NCBI GenBank assembly: GCA_024641785.1
Contig: JAHECK010000020.1
Coordinates: forward strand, 1 to 34,765
Source: Flavobacteriales bacterium
GTDB lineage: Bacteria > Bacteroidota > Bacteroidia > Flavobacteriales_D > JAHECK01
Reading direction: 5' to 3'
DNA: 34,765 nucleotides
Every line of letters starts with the position of its first letter. Positions within the stretch are counted from its first letter, which is position 1. This document shows, piece by piece, positions 26,989 to 34,438 of this stretch. The notes below the pieces were generated by a model, which did not search any database, had not been told where the DNA came from, and saw only the letters and a program-made list of their open reading frames with translations. The translations under genes and the position numbers were made by a program.

Positions 26989-27816
26989 TTAAAAATCCCG
27001 AAAATGCCTCTTTCCTTTTAGTGCCTTTTCATATTCATATTTACTCAGGATATTTTCATCTAAGACCATATCTATTTTAAGCATGGTATCTAAAAATTCA
27101 TTCATTACTTTTTTATCATTTCTAACCACCTCATTTAAATAATTATAATCCACATTGATACAGATAGCGCCAATAATTCCCATTTGATCTTTATAGATTG
27201 GGATGGTTGTACATTTAAATTTTCTTTCACCAATGTTCAATTCATAATTCAGCTTATCCTCTTTATTAGAGTCTCTTCTTTTTAAATCAACTATCAGATT
27301 CGTTGCAGGAGCCTCTACATTTCTTCCTGTAACATTGTTTTTTATATGATAAAGCGCCTTTGAAGGATTACTCAGATTATGTAGTAATATCTCAATCCCG
27401 GTGTCAGGAAAACTATCGCCTATCAGTCTGACAATGCGTTTATAATTTTCTAGGAATTGAAGGGAATCGTCCATCACCTTCTCGCCATCATAGATCTTAT
27501 ATAATTTTTCGTAATCCTCTAAATGAGATGTTTTTAATACCTGACGAACATTATTTTGTTCTCCTATCAAAACCAACTGTTTGCCTGCCTGATAGTTTTT
27601 ATTTAAAATAAGATCAGAAACCGCTTCATTAAATAATTTAAAATCAAATTGTAATCTTTTGCTTTCATCTAAAGTGAAGGGATAATAGTGAAAGTCTTCT
27701 AATGGACTGCCTTTTTTTTCCTTTCTTTCCTTATATCTTCCATAAGCATATCCAATACCAACAAATACCAGAGAAGCTATCAGACTAATTATAATATCAA
27801 GTAATCCTTCGATCAT
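26989..27816 (-). CDS. Membrane-anchored protein with YheO-like PAS domain (PAS_6)
   Basis: This 275-residue protein has a single N-terminal membrane helix (about 4-26, IIISLIASLVFVGIGYAYG) followed by a basic RYKERKEKK stretch. A helical middle region (about 45-125) leads into a domain that resembles the YheO PAS domain (PF08348, about 128-232): LLHNLSNPSKALYHIKNNVTGR, then TNLIVDL and a closing GIIGAICINVDYNYL. In YheO-type regulators this PAS domain precedes a helix-turn-helix; here the last 43 residues show no clear DNA-binding motif. It may therefore sense a ligand at the membrane face without binding DNA directly. It converges on pspC across the terminator. Family assignment is from memory of the motif. 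Confidence 0.75.
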   Translation of the reverse strand: MIEGLLDIIISLIASLVFVGIGYAYGRYKERKEKKGSPLEDFHYYPFTLDESKRLQFDFKLFNEAVSDLILNKNYQAGKQLVLIGEQNNVRQVLKTSHLEDYEKLYKIYDGEKVMDDSLQFLENYKRIVRLIGDSFPDTGIEILLHNLSNPSKALYHIKNNVTGRNVEAPATNLIVDLKRRDSNKEDKLNYELNIGERKFKCTTIPIYKDQMGIIGAICINVDYNYLNEVVRNDKKVMNEFLDTMLKIDMVLDENILSKYEYEKALKGKRHFRDF

Positions 27817-27975
27817 AATTGAATAATTAATTAATAAACATTCACTAAAATTATCAAAAAGAGAAAAAGACCCGCCTTTTATTCCTTATCGTTTTCATCT
27901 AAACTACTAAATCATGCTTAAAAATTCATTTATAAGATAAAAAAACGGAATTTTGCACTCGTAAATAAAGCAAGA

Positions 27976-28149
27976 ATGTACAATCAACCAGGTGAAGAAT
28001 TAGAAGAAGGGGATTACTACATAAACGAGGAGGGCTATCGGGTTTTTACCGAAAAATATTTATTGAAAAGAGGCTATTGTTGCCAAAATGGATGCAAACA
28101 TTGTCCTTATGGATTTGATAAAAAAGCAGGACGTATTATAAAAAAGTAA
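27976..28149 (+). CDS. Small DUF5522 family cysteine-rich protein
   Basis: This short gene (57 residues) encodes MYNQPGEELEEGDYYINEEG followed by a family-typical core: VFTEKYLLKRGYCCQNGCKH and then CPYGF. The four cysteines at 35, 36, 40 and 43 plus His42 form a compact CCxxxCxHC cluster that could bind a metal or iron-sulphur centre. The motif matches DUF5522 (PF17653) from memory. The ATG at 27976 is the only sensible start. Its stop is 7 bases before hutU, so the two are probably co-transcribed. Function is unknown. Confidence 0.88.
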   Translation: MYNQPGEELEEGDYYINEEGYRVFTEKYLLKRGYCCQNGCKHCPYGFDKKAGRIIKK

Positions 28150-28156
28150 TAAAAGC

Positions 28157-30160
28157 ATGACGATTAAAGAATTTCAAGACGATATACGCCAGGGTATTCC
28201 AAAACAAATACCTTCTGAAAAAGCCTATGATCCAAATAGCAATCATGCTCCAAAACGAAAAGATATTCTCTCGATAGAGGAAAAACGATTAGCGTTGAAA
28301 AATGCACTTCGTTACTTTCCGGAATCACAACATAAGGAACTTGCTGCAGATTTTGCGAATGAGTTAGAAAAATATGGCCGTATCTATATGTATCGCTATC
28401 GTCCGGACTACCCTATCTACGCCCGAAGTATTGATGATTATCCGGGCAAGTCGCTTCAGGCAAGAGCGATCATGGTAATGATCCAAAATAATTTAGATGA
28501 TAAGGTAGCACAGCATCCACATGAATTGATCACTTACGGTGGTAATGGTGCGGTTTTTCAAAATTGGGCTCAATATCGTTTAACCATGCAGTACTTATCA
28601 GAAATGAACAATGAACAGACATTGGTGATGTATTCTGGTCATCCAATGGGTCTGTTCCCTAGTCACGAAAACGCGCCAAGAGTTGTTGTTACAAATGGTA
28701 TGATGATCCCTAATTATTCCAGTCAGGATGATTGGGAAAAATTTAATGCCCTCGGAGTAACGCAATATGGGCAAATGACTGCCGGTTCATACATGTACAT
28801 CGGTCCGCAGGGAATCGTACATGGAACTACTATAACGGTTTTAAATGCAGGAAGAAAAATTGATCCGAAAGGAAGTTTAGCTGGGAAATTATTCCTCACT
28901 TCCGGTTTAGGAGGAATGAGCGGAGCGCAACCAAAAGCAGGTGATATTGCTGGATGTATAAGTGTAGTAGCAGAAGTTAATCCAAAAGCTACTTATAAGC
29001 GATTTGAACAGGGTTGGGTAAAAGAAGTGATCACAGACCTGGATCAATTGGTTGAACGTGTAAATAAGGCTAAAAAGAATAAGGAAGTGGTATCCATTGC
29101 CTACCTAGGAAATATTGTAGATGTATGGGAGAAATTTAATAAGGCAAATATTCTTGTTGATCTTGGATCTGACCAGACTTCATTACATAATCCTTGGGCA
29201 GGAGGTTATTATCCGGTTGGAATATCCTATGAAGAATCGAATGCGATGATGGCTTCTGATCCTGAGAAATTTAAAAAACGTGTACAAGAATCACTTCGCC
29301 GACAAGTGAAAGCTATAAATGAGAACGTTTCGAAAGGCTGTTATTTTTTCGATTATGGTAATGCTTTTCTTCTCGAATCTTCAAGAGCAGATGCAGAAAT
29401 AATGGCTGAGAATGGTTTGGATTTTAAATACCCAAGCTATGTTCAGGATATCATGGGTCCGATGTGTTTTGATTTTGGTTTTGGACCATTCCGTTGGGTA
29501 TGCGTCTCAGGAGATCCAAAGGATCTGGAGAAAACAGATCAACTTGCACTCGAAACATTAGAGGAAATGATGAAAACATCTCCGGAAGAGATCAGACAAC
29601 AAATGGCGGACAATATCCAATGGATCAAAGGTGCACAGGAAAATAAACTCGTCGTTGGATCACAAGCCCGTATATTATATGCAGATGCGGAAGGAAGAAT
29701 TAAAATTGCGAAAGCCTTTAATGACGCCATTGAAAAAGGCGAAATTGGACCTGTCGTTCTGGGAAGAGATCATCATGATGTATCCGGTACCGATTCTCCA
29801 TTTAGAGAAACTTCAAATATTTACGATGGATCGCAGTTTACCGCAGATATGGCCATTCAAAATGTAATTGGCGATGCGATGCGCGGTGCCACATGGGTTT
29901 CTATCCATAATGGCGGTGGTGTTGGTTGGGGAGAAGTAATAAACGGCGGCTTTGGAATGGTACTAGATGGTACACCGGATGCTGAGAGAAGGTTAAAACA
30001 AATGCTTTACTGGGATGTCAATAATGGGATCGCCCGCAGAAACTGGGCTCGAAATCCGGAAGCAATATTTGCTATAAAAAGAGCAATGGCCGAAAACCCA
30101 GAATTGAAAGTGACTTTGCCTTCTATAGCTAATGATGATCTTCTGAAGAATTATTTCTAA
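28157..30160 (+). CDS. hutU: Urocanate hydratase
   Basis: Urocanase converts urocanate to imidazolone propionate using tightly bound NAD+ as an electrophile, the second step of histidine breakdown; it is cytosolic. At 667 residues it is of the long form (similar in length to animal UROC1), not the ~555-residue Bacillus/Pseudomonas form. Clear motifs are ELITYGGNGAVFQNWAQYRL, LVMYSGHPMGLFPS, the NAD-binding TSGLGGMSGAQPKA, MCFDFGFGPFRWVC and SIHNGGGVGWGEVINGGFGM. No hutH, hutI or hutG is in the window, so the pathway is split across loci. It follows DUF5522 closely, and its 3' end overlaps the convergent pseudouridine synthase gene by 32 bases. Confidence 0.96.
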   Translation: MTIKEFQDDIRQGIPKQIPSEKAYDPNSNHAPKRKDILSIEEKRLALKNALRYFPESQHKELAADFANELEKYGRIYMYRYRPDYPIYARSIDDYPGKSLQARAIMVMIQNNLDDKVAQHPHELITYGGNGAVFQNWAQYRLTMQYLSEMNNEQTLVMYSGHPMGLFPSHENAPRVVVTNGMMIPNYSSQDDWEKFNALGVTQYGQMTAGSYMYIGPQGIVHGTTITVLNAGRKIDPKGSLAGKLFLTSGLGGMSGAQPKAGDIAGCISVVAEVNPKATYKRFEQGWVKEVITDLDQLVERVNKAKKNKEVVSIAYLGNIVDVWEKFNKANILVDLGSDQTSLHNPWAGGYYPVGISYEESNAMMASDPEKFKKRVQESLRRQVKAINENVSKGCYFFDYGNAFLLESSRADAEIMAENGLDFKYPSYVQDIMGPMCFDFGFGPFRWVCVSGDPKDLEKTDQLALETLEEMMKTSPEEIRQQMADNIQWIKGAQENKLVVGSQARILYADAEGRIKIAKAFNDAIEKGEIGPVVLGRDHHDVSGTDSPFRETSNIYDGSQFTADMAIQNVIGDAMRGATWVSIHNGGGVGWGEVINGGFGMVLDGTPDAERRLKQMLYWDVNNGIARRNWARNPEAIFAIKRAMAENPELKVTLPSIANDDLLKNYF

Positions 30161-30926
30161 AAGAAACCTTCTGAAGTATTAATCCAGATGCAGGAGCGAT
30201 ATATTCAAAGTTGGAAATGTTTTTTCCGCTGAGGCTTTCTTTCAATTCATCAAGTGTCAGATCACCTTTTCCAAGCTGGTACAATTGCCCCATCATAAGC
30301 CGGATTTGATTTCTTAAAAATCCTTTTGCATGAACATGAAAGACCCATGTTTCTTTAGGAAAAAAATTAGCAGATAAAAGCGTATTCCTTTCAATATAAC
30401 TTTCATCGATCGTTCTGATAACCTGAGAATTTTCCTTTGGACGAGTACAATAGCGAATGAAATCATGTTCCCCAACAAATAACTTCGCTCCTTCCATCAT
30501 CAATTCAATATTCAATTTTTCCTTAAAACAAAAAAGAAAAGGAGATGAGAATGGATGCGCCTTTTGACCATGTGCAAAAAGATAGGAGTATTCTTTGCTG
30601 TGTGCTGTCTTTATAATATTAAAGTCCTGATCTACCTTTTCTATCGAAACTGCCTTAAGATCGGGTGGGAGATTTTCATTTAAAAGCTTCATAAATTCCA
30701 CTGTTTCAATATCTTTTTTTAAAAACAGCTCAAAAGCAGAATTTTCAGCCGAAACCATCGCATCTGTCCTGGAACTTCCCAAGGTTTTAAATTCTTGACC
30801 TTTTAATACAAATTTGAAGGTTTTATCAAGCATAAAATGAACCGTTTTCAGATGGGGCTGTTTAGCCCATCCATGAAATCGATAACCCAGATATTGAAGA
30901 TGGATCAAGTAGAAATAGTTCCACAT
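30129..30926 (-). CDS. Divergent TruA-like tRNA pseudouridine synthase
   Basis: This 265-residue protein has the TruA fold. It begins with LQYLGYRFHGWAKQP (canonical TruA: YDGTxFxGWQ) and has the catalytic Asp55 in GSSRTDAMVSA, where classical TruA reads GAGRTDAGVHA. A later FHVHAKGFLRNQIRLMMGQL (about 215-234) matches the conserved TruA C-terminal RNA-binding helix region. It would isomerise uridines in tRNA, as TruA does at positions 38-40, but the changed catalytic loop suggests a paralogue with different target sites. The ATG at 30926 is the start. The 3' end overlaps hutU by 32 bases in convergent orientation. Confidence 0.82.
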   Translation of the reverse strand: MWNYFYLIHLQYLGYRFHGWAKQPHLKTVHFMLDKTFKFVLKGQEFKTLGSSRTDAMVSAENSAFELFLKKDIETVEFMKLLNENLPPDLKAVSIEKVDQDFNIIKTAHSKEYSYLFAHGQKAHPFSSPFLFCFKEKLNIELMMEGAKLFVGEHDFIRYCTRPKENSQVIRTIDESYIERNTLLSANFFPKETWVFHVHAKGFLRNQIRLMMGQLYQLGKGDLTLDELKESLSGKNISNFEYIAPASGLILQKVSFRNNSSEDHH

Positions 30927-31027
30927 AGAATTTAAATATAGTTTTCGAAAATAAGTAAAATGACCGCTTATCTTCCAATTAATTATTTAAGGCAATATTC
31001 TAAGTGATTTTTTATGTCCTTTTTAAT

Positions 31028-31052
31028 AATGAGATGATAATTATCAGTCATT
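31028..31052. repeat. Nested inverted repeat upstream of the 31098 gene (possible operator)
   Basis: A perfect 12-base palindrome TGATAATTATCA (31035-31046) is flanked by outer arms AATGA (31028-31032) and TCATT (31048-31052). It ends 45 bases before the ATG of the exported protein. It could be an operator, or a chance AT-rich palindrome. Confidence 0.35.
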
Positions 31053-31097
31053 TTTGTTCTTACGAATTTTAATTTTATGCCCACAAAATAAAACAAA

Positions 31098-31997
31098 ATG
31101 AAAAAGATATTATTGATTTTTACATTGATCGCTTTTCCACTCTTTATTATAGCTCAGACATATCAACCCTATACCATTGGAGTGAAAAGTAAAAATAGCA
31201 TTCGTGAACTGAAATCACTTGTGAGTGAAAAATTAAATGAACAATCATTGATTGTAGTGGGAGAATATATGCCTGCTAAGGATAACAATAGATGGATCAT
31301 TATTGTAACACATAAGGAATTGCAGCAGGCAGCTCAATCTTTGGGTGGACTAAGAGGCTTTGCTCTCACCTTAAGAGTAGCTATTACTGTAGATGGAAAT
31401 GGAACGATTATATCATTTACTACACCCGAATATTGGGGTAGAGCTTACTATCAAGATGATTATAGCAAGGTAGCAAAACACTATAAAAATGTGCAAAATG
31501 CCTTTGTAATGGCAATGACTTCGCTTGGAAATTACGATGGTACGGGATTCGGATCTAAAAAAGGCCTGGACGAGAAAGACCTTTTAAAGTACCATTATAT
31601 GTTGGGTATGCCCTATTTCGACGACAATGTTGAATTAGGTGAATTCGATAATCAATCAGAAGCGATCAAAAAGATCGATGCCAATTTAAAAAAAGGAGTT
31701 CCAAATGTAACATTGGTATATAAAGTGGAAAGTCCCGACCGTAAAATGGCCTTATACGGTTTTGCCTTAGGAGGAGAAAACGGTGAGACTAAATTCCTTC
31801 CTATTATAGACATTTCCAGTCCGAAACATACTGCTTTTTTACCCTACGAAGTACTTGTAGTAGACGGGAAAGCTTATATGTTGCATGGAAGATTCCGAAT
31901 TGCATTATCATTCCCTGACTTAACTATGGGAACTTTCACTAAGATCATGTCAACCCCCGGTGATATTGAAGATATGCTCGAAAAATTAATTGAATAA
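31098..31997 (+). CDS. Secreted conserved protein of unknown function, possibly DUF302-like
   Basis: This 299-residue protein has a clear signal peptide (1-20, ending IIAQ). The mature part shows an alpha/beta pattern starting YQPYTIGVKSKNSIRELKSL, then IVVGEYMPA, which vaguely recalls DUF302. Unusual conserved-looking blocks are YHYMLGMPYFDD (165-176), HTAFLPYE (244-251) and HGRFRIALSFPDL (263-275). I recall similar unannotated proteins in other bacteria but cannot name the family for certain. Several His, Asp and Glu in these blocks could bind a ligand. The gene stands alone: an inverted repeat lies upstream and a strong terminator downstream, so it is a single-gene unit. Confidence 0.8.
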   Translation: MKKILLIFTLIAFPLFIIAQTYQPYTIGVKSKNSIRELKSLVSEKLNEQSLIVVGEYMPAKDNNRWIIIVTHKELQQAAQSLGGLRGFALTLRVAITVDGNGTIISFTTPEYWGRAYYQDDYSKVAKHYKNVQNAFVMAMTSLGNYDGTGFGSKKGLDEKDLLKYHYMLGMPYFDDNVELGEFDNQSEAIKKIDANLKKGVPNVTLVYKVESPDRKMALYGFALGGENGETKFLPIIDISSPKHTAFLPYEVLVVDGKAYMLHGRFRIALSFPDLTMGTFTKIMSTPGDIEDMLEKLIE

Positions 31998-32042
31998 ATA
32001 ATTTAATTACCGTTTAACCTACCGCTCTAATACAGCAATATT

Positions 32043-32077
32043 AAAAGGTTTGAACCTAGTGTTCAGACCTTTTTTAT
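32043..32077 (+). terminator. Rho-independent terminator after the secreted protein gene
   Basis: A 13-base stem (AAAAGGTTTGAAC paired with GTTCAGACCTTTT, one G-U pair) closes a 5-base loop CTAGT and runs into T's. It lies 45 bases past the stop of the 31098 gene. Confidence 0.85.
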
Positions 32078-32107
32078 TATTAAAATGAATATATTCGTCT
32101 CCTAAAA

Positions 32108-33811
32108 ATGATTAATCAATCTGCATCTTTTAAAATGAATCCAATTTTAAAAAAAGAGACACTTTACCATTATAGATATCTTCTCGCCTTCTTTGCAATT
32201 GCTGTCGTTTATTTTTTTAATATGCTCGTTGATATCATGGATATCGATGCTGCACAATACGCTTCGATCGCAAGAGAAATGTGGGAAACAGGTGGTTTTC
32301 TGGAAGTAAAACAACGAGGGGTAGATTATTTAGACAAACCCCCAATGCTATTTTGGCTTTCCTCTCTTTCTCTTGGTCTTTTCGGGTTATCAAATTTTGC
32401 ATATAAATTTCCGGCTGTACTCGTTATCATACTTGGTATTTATTCCACTTATCGTTTCGCTTTAATGTATTACGATAGAAAAAAAGCCATTTATGCTGCA
32501 CTCATTCTAGCAACTACACAAGCCCTGTTTTTAGTCACTAATGATATAAGAACCGATGGTATTTTAACCGGGTTTGTCATTTTCTCAGTATGGCAATTGA
32601 GTCGTTTTTTAAGAGATCAAAAATTAAAATACCTGGTTCTTGGAGCCATTGGAATCGCGGCCGCAATGATGTCGAAAGGGCCAATAGGTATCGTTTTAGT
32701 TGCTTTTGCTTTAGGTGGAGATTTTATATTAAAACGCGAATGGAAATCTATTTTTAAATGGGAATGGATTTTTTTATTGCTCATCATCCTCCTTCTTCTT
32801 CTTCCAATGACTTATGGATTATATACCCAATATGATCTTCATCCAGAGAAGGAGGTCTATGGTTTAGTTGGTCCTTCCGGAGTTAAATTTTTCTATTGGA
32901 CTCAAAGTTTTGGAAGGATCACAGGAGATAGCTCCTGGAAAAATGATGCAGGATTTTTCTTTTTCTTCCATTCTATTTTATGGGATTTTCAACCCTGGAT
33001 CTTTTTTCTTATCCCTGCGATCTTCCTTCGATTCAGAAAATTGATCCGATCAAAATTAATGATAGATCAAAAAGACGAATACATGAGTTTTTCTGCTTTT
33101 ATTTTGGGCTTTTTAGCGCTGTCTGCATCAGGATTCAAATTACCGCATTATATTTTTCCCTTGTTCCCTTTTGCTGCTATAATAGTAGGCGATTACATCG
33201 GATCTTTAGTCGATTCAAAGGCAAATAGACGCCTCTCGCGATTTCAATTTGGTTTTATGCACCTCTTTTTTCTGATTTCATTTTTGAGCTTCATTTTCTT
33301 TTTTGAACCTGCTTCATTCCTTTTACCTTTTCTCATTTTTGTTCTTTACTTCCTATTTATTTACCTATTTAAATATAGTAAGACAATGGGCGATAAAATT
33401 ATACTACCAACAACGGCAGCTATTTTTGCCTTTGGATTGGTTACCAGTAGCTACTTTTACCCTAATCTATTATCTTTTCAGGCAGAAAGTATTGTAGGAA
33501 AAAAAATAGCAGCAGAACAGGTTCCAAAAGATATGTTTTATTCCTATCGGGCCCATGCCAACTGTCTCGACTTTTACTCTGATCGCATTGTTGAATTCGT
33601 TGATGCTTCAACTGCTGCAGGATTAAAAAAAGGGACGCTCATTTTTACCGACCAGATCGGGATGGAAGAATTATCCTCCCCTGAAGGCCCGGGTTATAAA
33701 ATTATTTCAAGTTATGATGACTATAATGTCACCGGACTCTCATTCGAATTTCTACTTAAAGATCGACGAAAAGAGTTACTTGAAAAAAAGTACCTATTGG
33801 AAAAAATATAG
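32108..33811 (+). CDS. GT39 / ArnT-like glycosyltransferase, membrane-embedded
   Basis: This is a dolichyl- or undecaprenyl-phosphate-mannose/arabinose type transferase (PMT_2/GT-C fold) of 567 residues. About twelve hydrophobic segments are visible. The first periplasmic loop has the catalytic-type acidic motif MDIDAAQYASIAREMWETG (about 44-62) and YLDKPPMLFWL (74-84), the classical ArnT/PMT signature. Further on are TNDIRTDGILTGF and AAMMSKGPIGIV. Members move a sugar from a polyprenyl phosphate carrier onto lipid A, protein or glycans; the acceptor here is unknown. A start at ATG 32108 is used; an in-frame ATG at 32135 is also possible. It stands alone after a terminator. Confidence 0.92.
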   Translation: MINQSASFKMNPILKKETLYHYRYLLAFFAIAVVYFFNMLVDIMDIDAAQYASIAREMWETGGFLEVKQRGVDYLDKPPMLFWLSSLSLGLFGLSNFAYKFPAVLVIILGIYSTYRFALMYYDRKKAIYAALILATTQALFLVTNDIRTDGILTGFVIFSVWQLSRFLRDQKLKYLVLGAIGIAAAMMSKGPIGIVLVAFALGGDFILKREWKSIFKWEWIFLLLIILLLLLPMTYGLYTQYDLHPEKEVYGLVGPSGVKFFYWTQSFGRITGDSSWKNDAGFFFFFHSILWDFQPWIFFLIPAIFLRFRKLIRSKLMIDQKDEYMSFSAFILGFLALSASGFKLPHYIFPLFPFAAIIVGDYIGSLVDSKANRRLSRFQFGFMHLFFLISFLSFIFFFEPASFLLPFLIFVLYFLFIYLFKYSKTMGDKIILPTTAAIFAFGLVTSSYFYPNLLSFQAESIVGKKIAAEQVPKDMFYSYRAHANCLDFYSDRIVEFVDASTAAGLKKGTLIFTDQIGMEELSSPEGPGYKIISSYDDYNVTGLSFEFLLKDRRKELLEKKYLLEKI

Positions 33812-33879
33812 GCCTCTTTAAAAATTAATTTATCCCCTTCCATCAAATATCACCGAACAATTTTAAATGCTGTTATTTA

Positions 33880-33899
33880 CTACAATAAAATTATTGCAG
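33880..33899. repeat. Imperfect inverted repeat, right intergenic region
   Basis: CT-A-CAATAA-AA-TTATTG-C-AG forms an eight-pair stem with one mismatch and a two-base centre. It lies between the glycosyltransferase and cytochrome genes. Confidence 0.3.
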
Positions 33900-33915
33900 T
33901 CTAAAAAAACTTGTT

Positions 33916-33931
33916 AAATAAAATTTTATTT
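33916..33931. repeat. Perfect 16-base AT palindrome
   Basis: AAATAAAATTTTATTT is a perfect self-complementary sequence. It could act as a weak terminator for the glycosyltransferase gene or as an operator, but an all-AT palindrome can arise by chance. Confidence 0.3.
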
Positions 33932-33965
33932 CTCTTATTTTCTAATAATCAAAATGGTATTTTTA

Positions 33966-33977
33966 TGACAAATGTCA
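33966..33977. promoter_or_regulatory. Possible Crp/Fnr-type binding site upstream of the cytochrome gene
   Basis: TGACAAATGTCA is a perfect inverted repeat (TGAC-N4-GTCA) of the spacing used by Fnr/Dnr-type regulators (TTGAC/T-N4-G/ATCAA). It lies 73 bases upstream of a heme-protein gene, a plausible target. One half-site only loosely fits the longer consensus. Confidence 0.35.
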
Positions 33978-34050
33978 CAATTACATCTTATATCAATCAT
34001 ACAATACTTTAAATAATGAATAGATATTTATACCATCAAAAAAACCTATC

Positions 34051-34428
34051 ATGAATAAAAAGAATAGAACTAAAATTTGGGGATTAGGAATGATCCTTTT
34101 ATTGGCATTAAATACAAGTTGCTATTACAACAAAACGCCATTACCACCAGAACCAACAGGAGATATAAGTTATGCTGTTGACATTCAACCCATATTTAAT
34201 GACAATTGTGTTGCCTGTCATCAAGCGGGCACAGGAGTTCCTTTAGACCTGGAAGAAAGTGTTTCTTATAACAACTTAATCAATGGTAGCTTCCTAAATG
34301 TAGATGAACCGGAATTAAGTGTTTTATATGTAAAAATTAATACTGGAGGTAGTATGTCACCATATGCCACTGATAACAATCGATCTGTCATTCTAAAGTG
34401 GATCGAACAAGGAGCGTTAAATAATTAA
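34051..34428 (+). CDS. c-type cytochrome lipoprotein
   Basis: This 125-residue protein has a lipoprotein signal (1-23) with Cys24 in LNTSCYY, a short Pro-rich linker and one c-type heme motif, CVACH (Cys53, Cys56, His57), preceded by YAVDIQPIFNDN. A candidate distal ligand is Met102 in GGSMSPYAT. The layout is that of the single-heme cytochrome domain common in Bacteroidota exported proteins. It would be anchored in a membrane facing the periplasm or cell surface and could pass electrons or act as a redox sensor. It is followed 10 bases later by a DUF5777 barrel gene and may be regulated by the inverted repeat at 33966. Confidence 0.9.
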   Translation: MNKKNRTKIWGLGMILLLALNTSCYYNKTPLPPEPTGDISYAVDIQPIFNDNCVACHQAGTGVPLDLEESVSYNNLINGSFLNVDEPELSVLYVKINTGGSMSPYATDNNRSVILKWIEQGALNN

Positions 34429-34438
34429 AATAAGGACT

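Noticed and set aside
29539-29867. Open frames inside hutU on both strands
   Set aside because: Shadows of the urocanase coding sequence; hutU motifs run through this stretch.
32090-32097. TATATTCG as a -7 promoter element for the glycosyltransferase gene (also seen before lnt at 24750-24757)
   Set aside because: It differs from TAnnTTTG at one base, lacks a -33 partner at a correct distance, and lies only 10 bases from the ATG at 32108.
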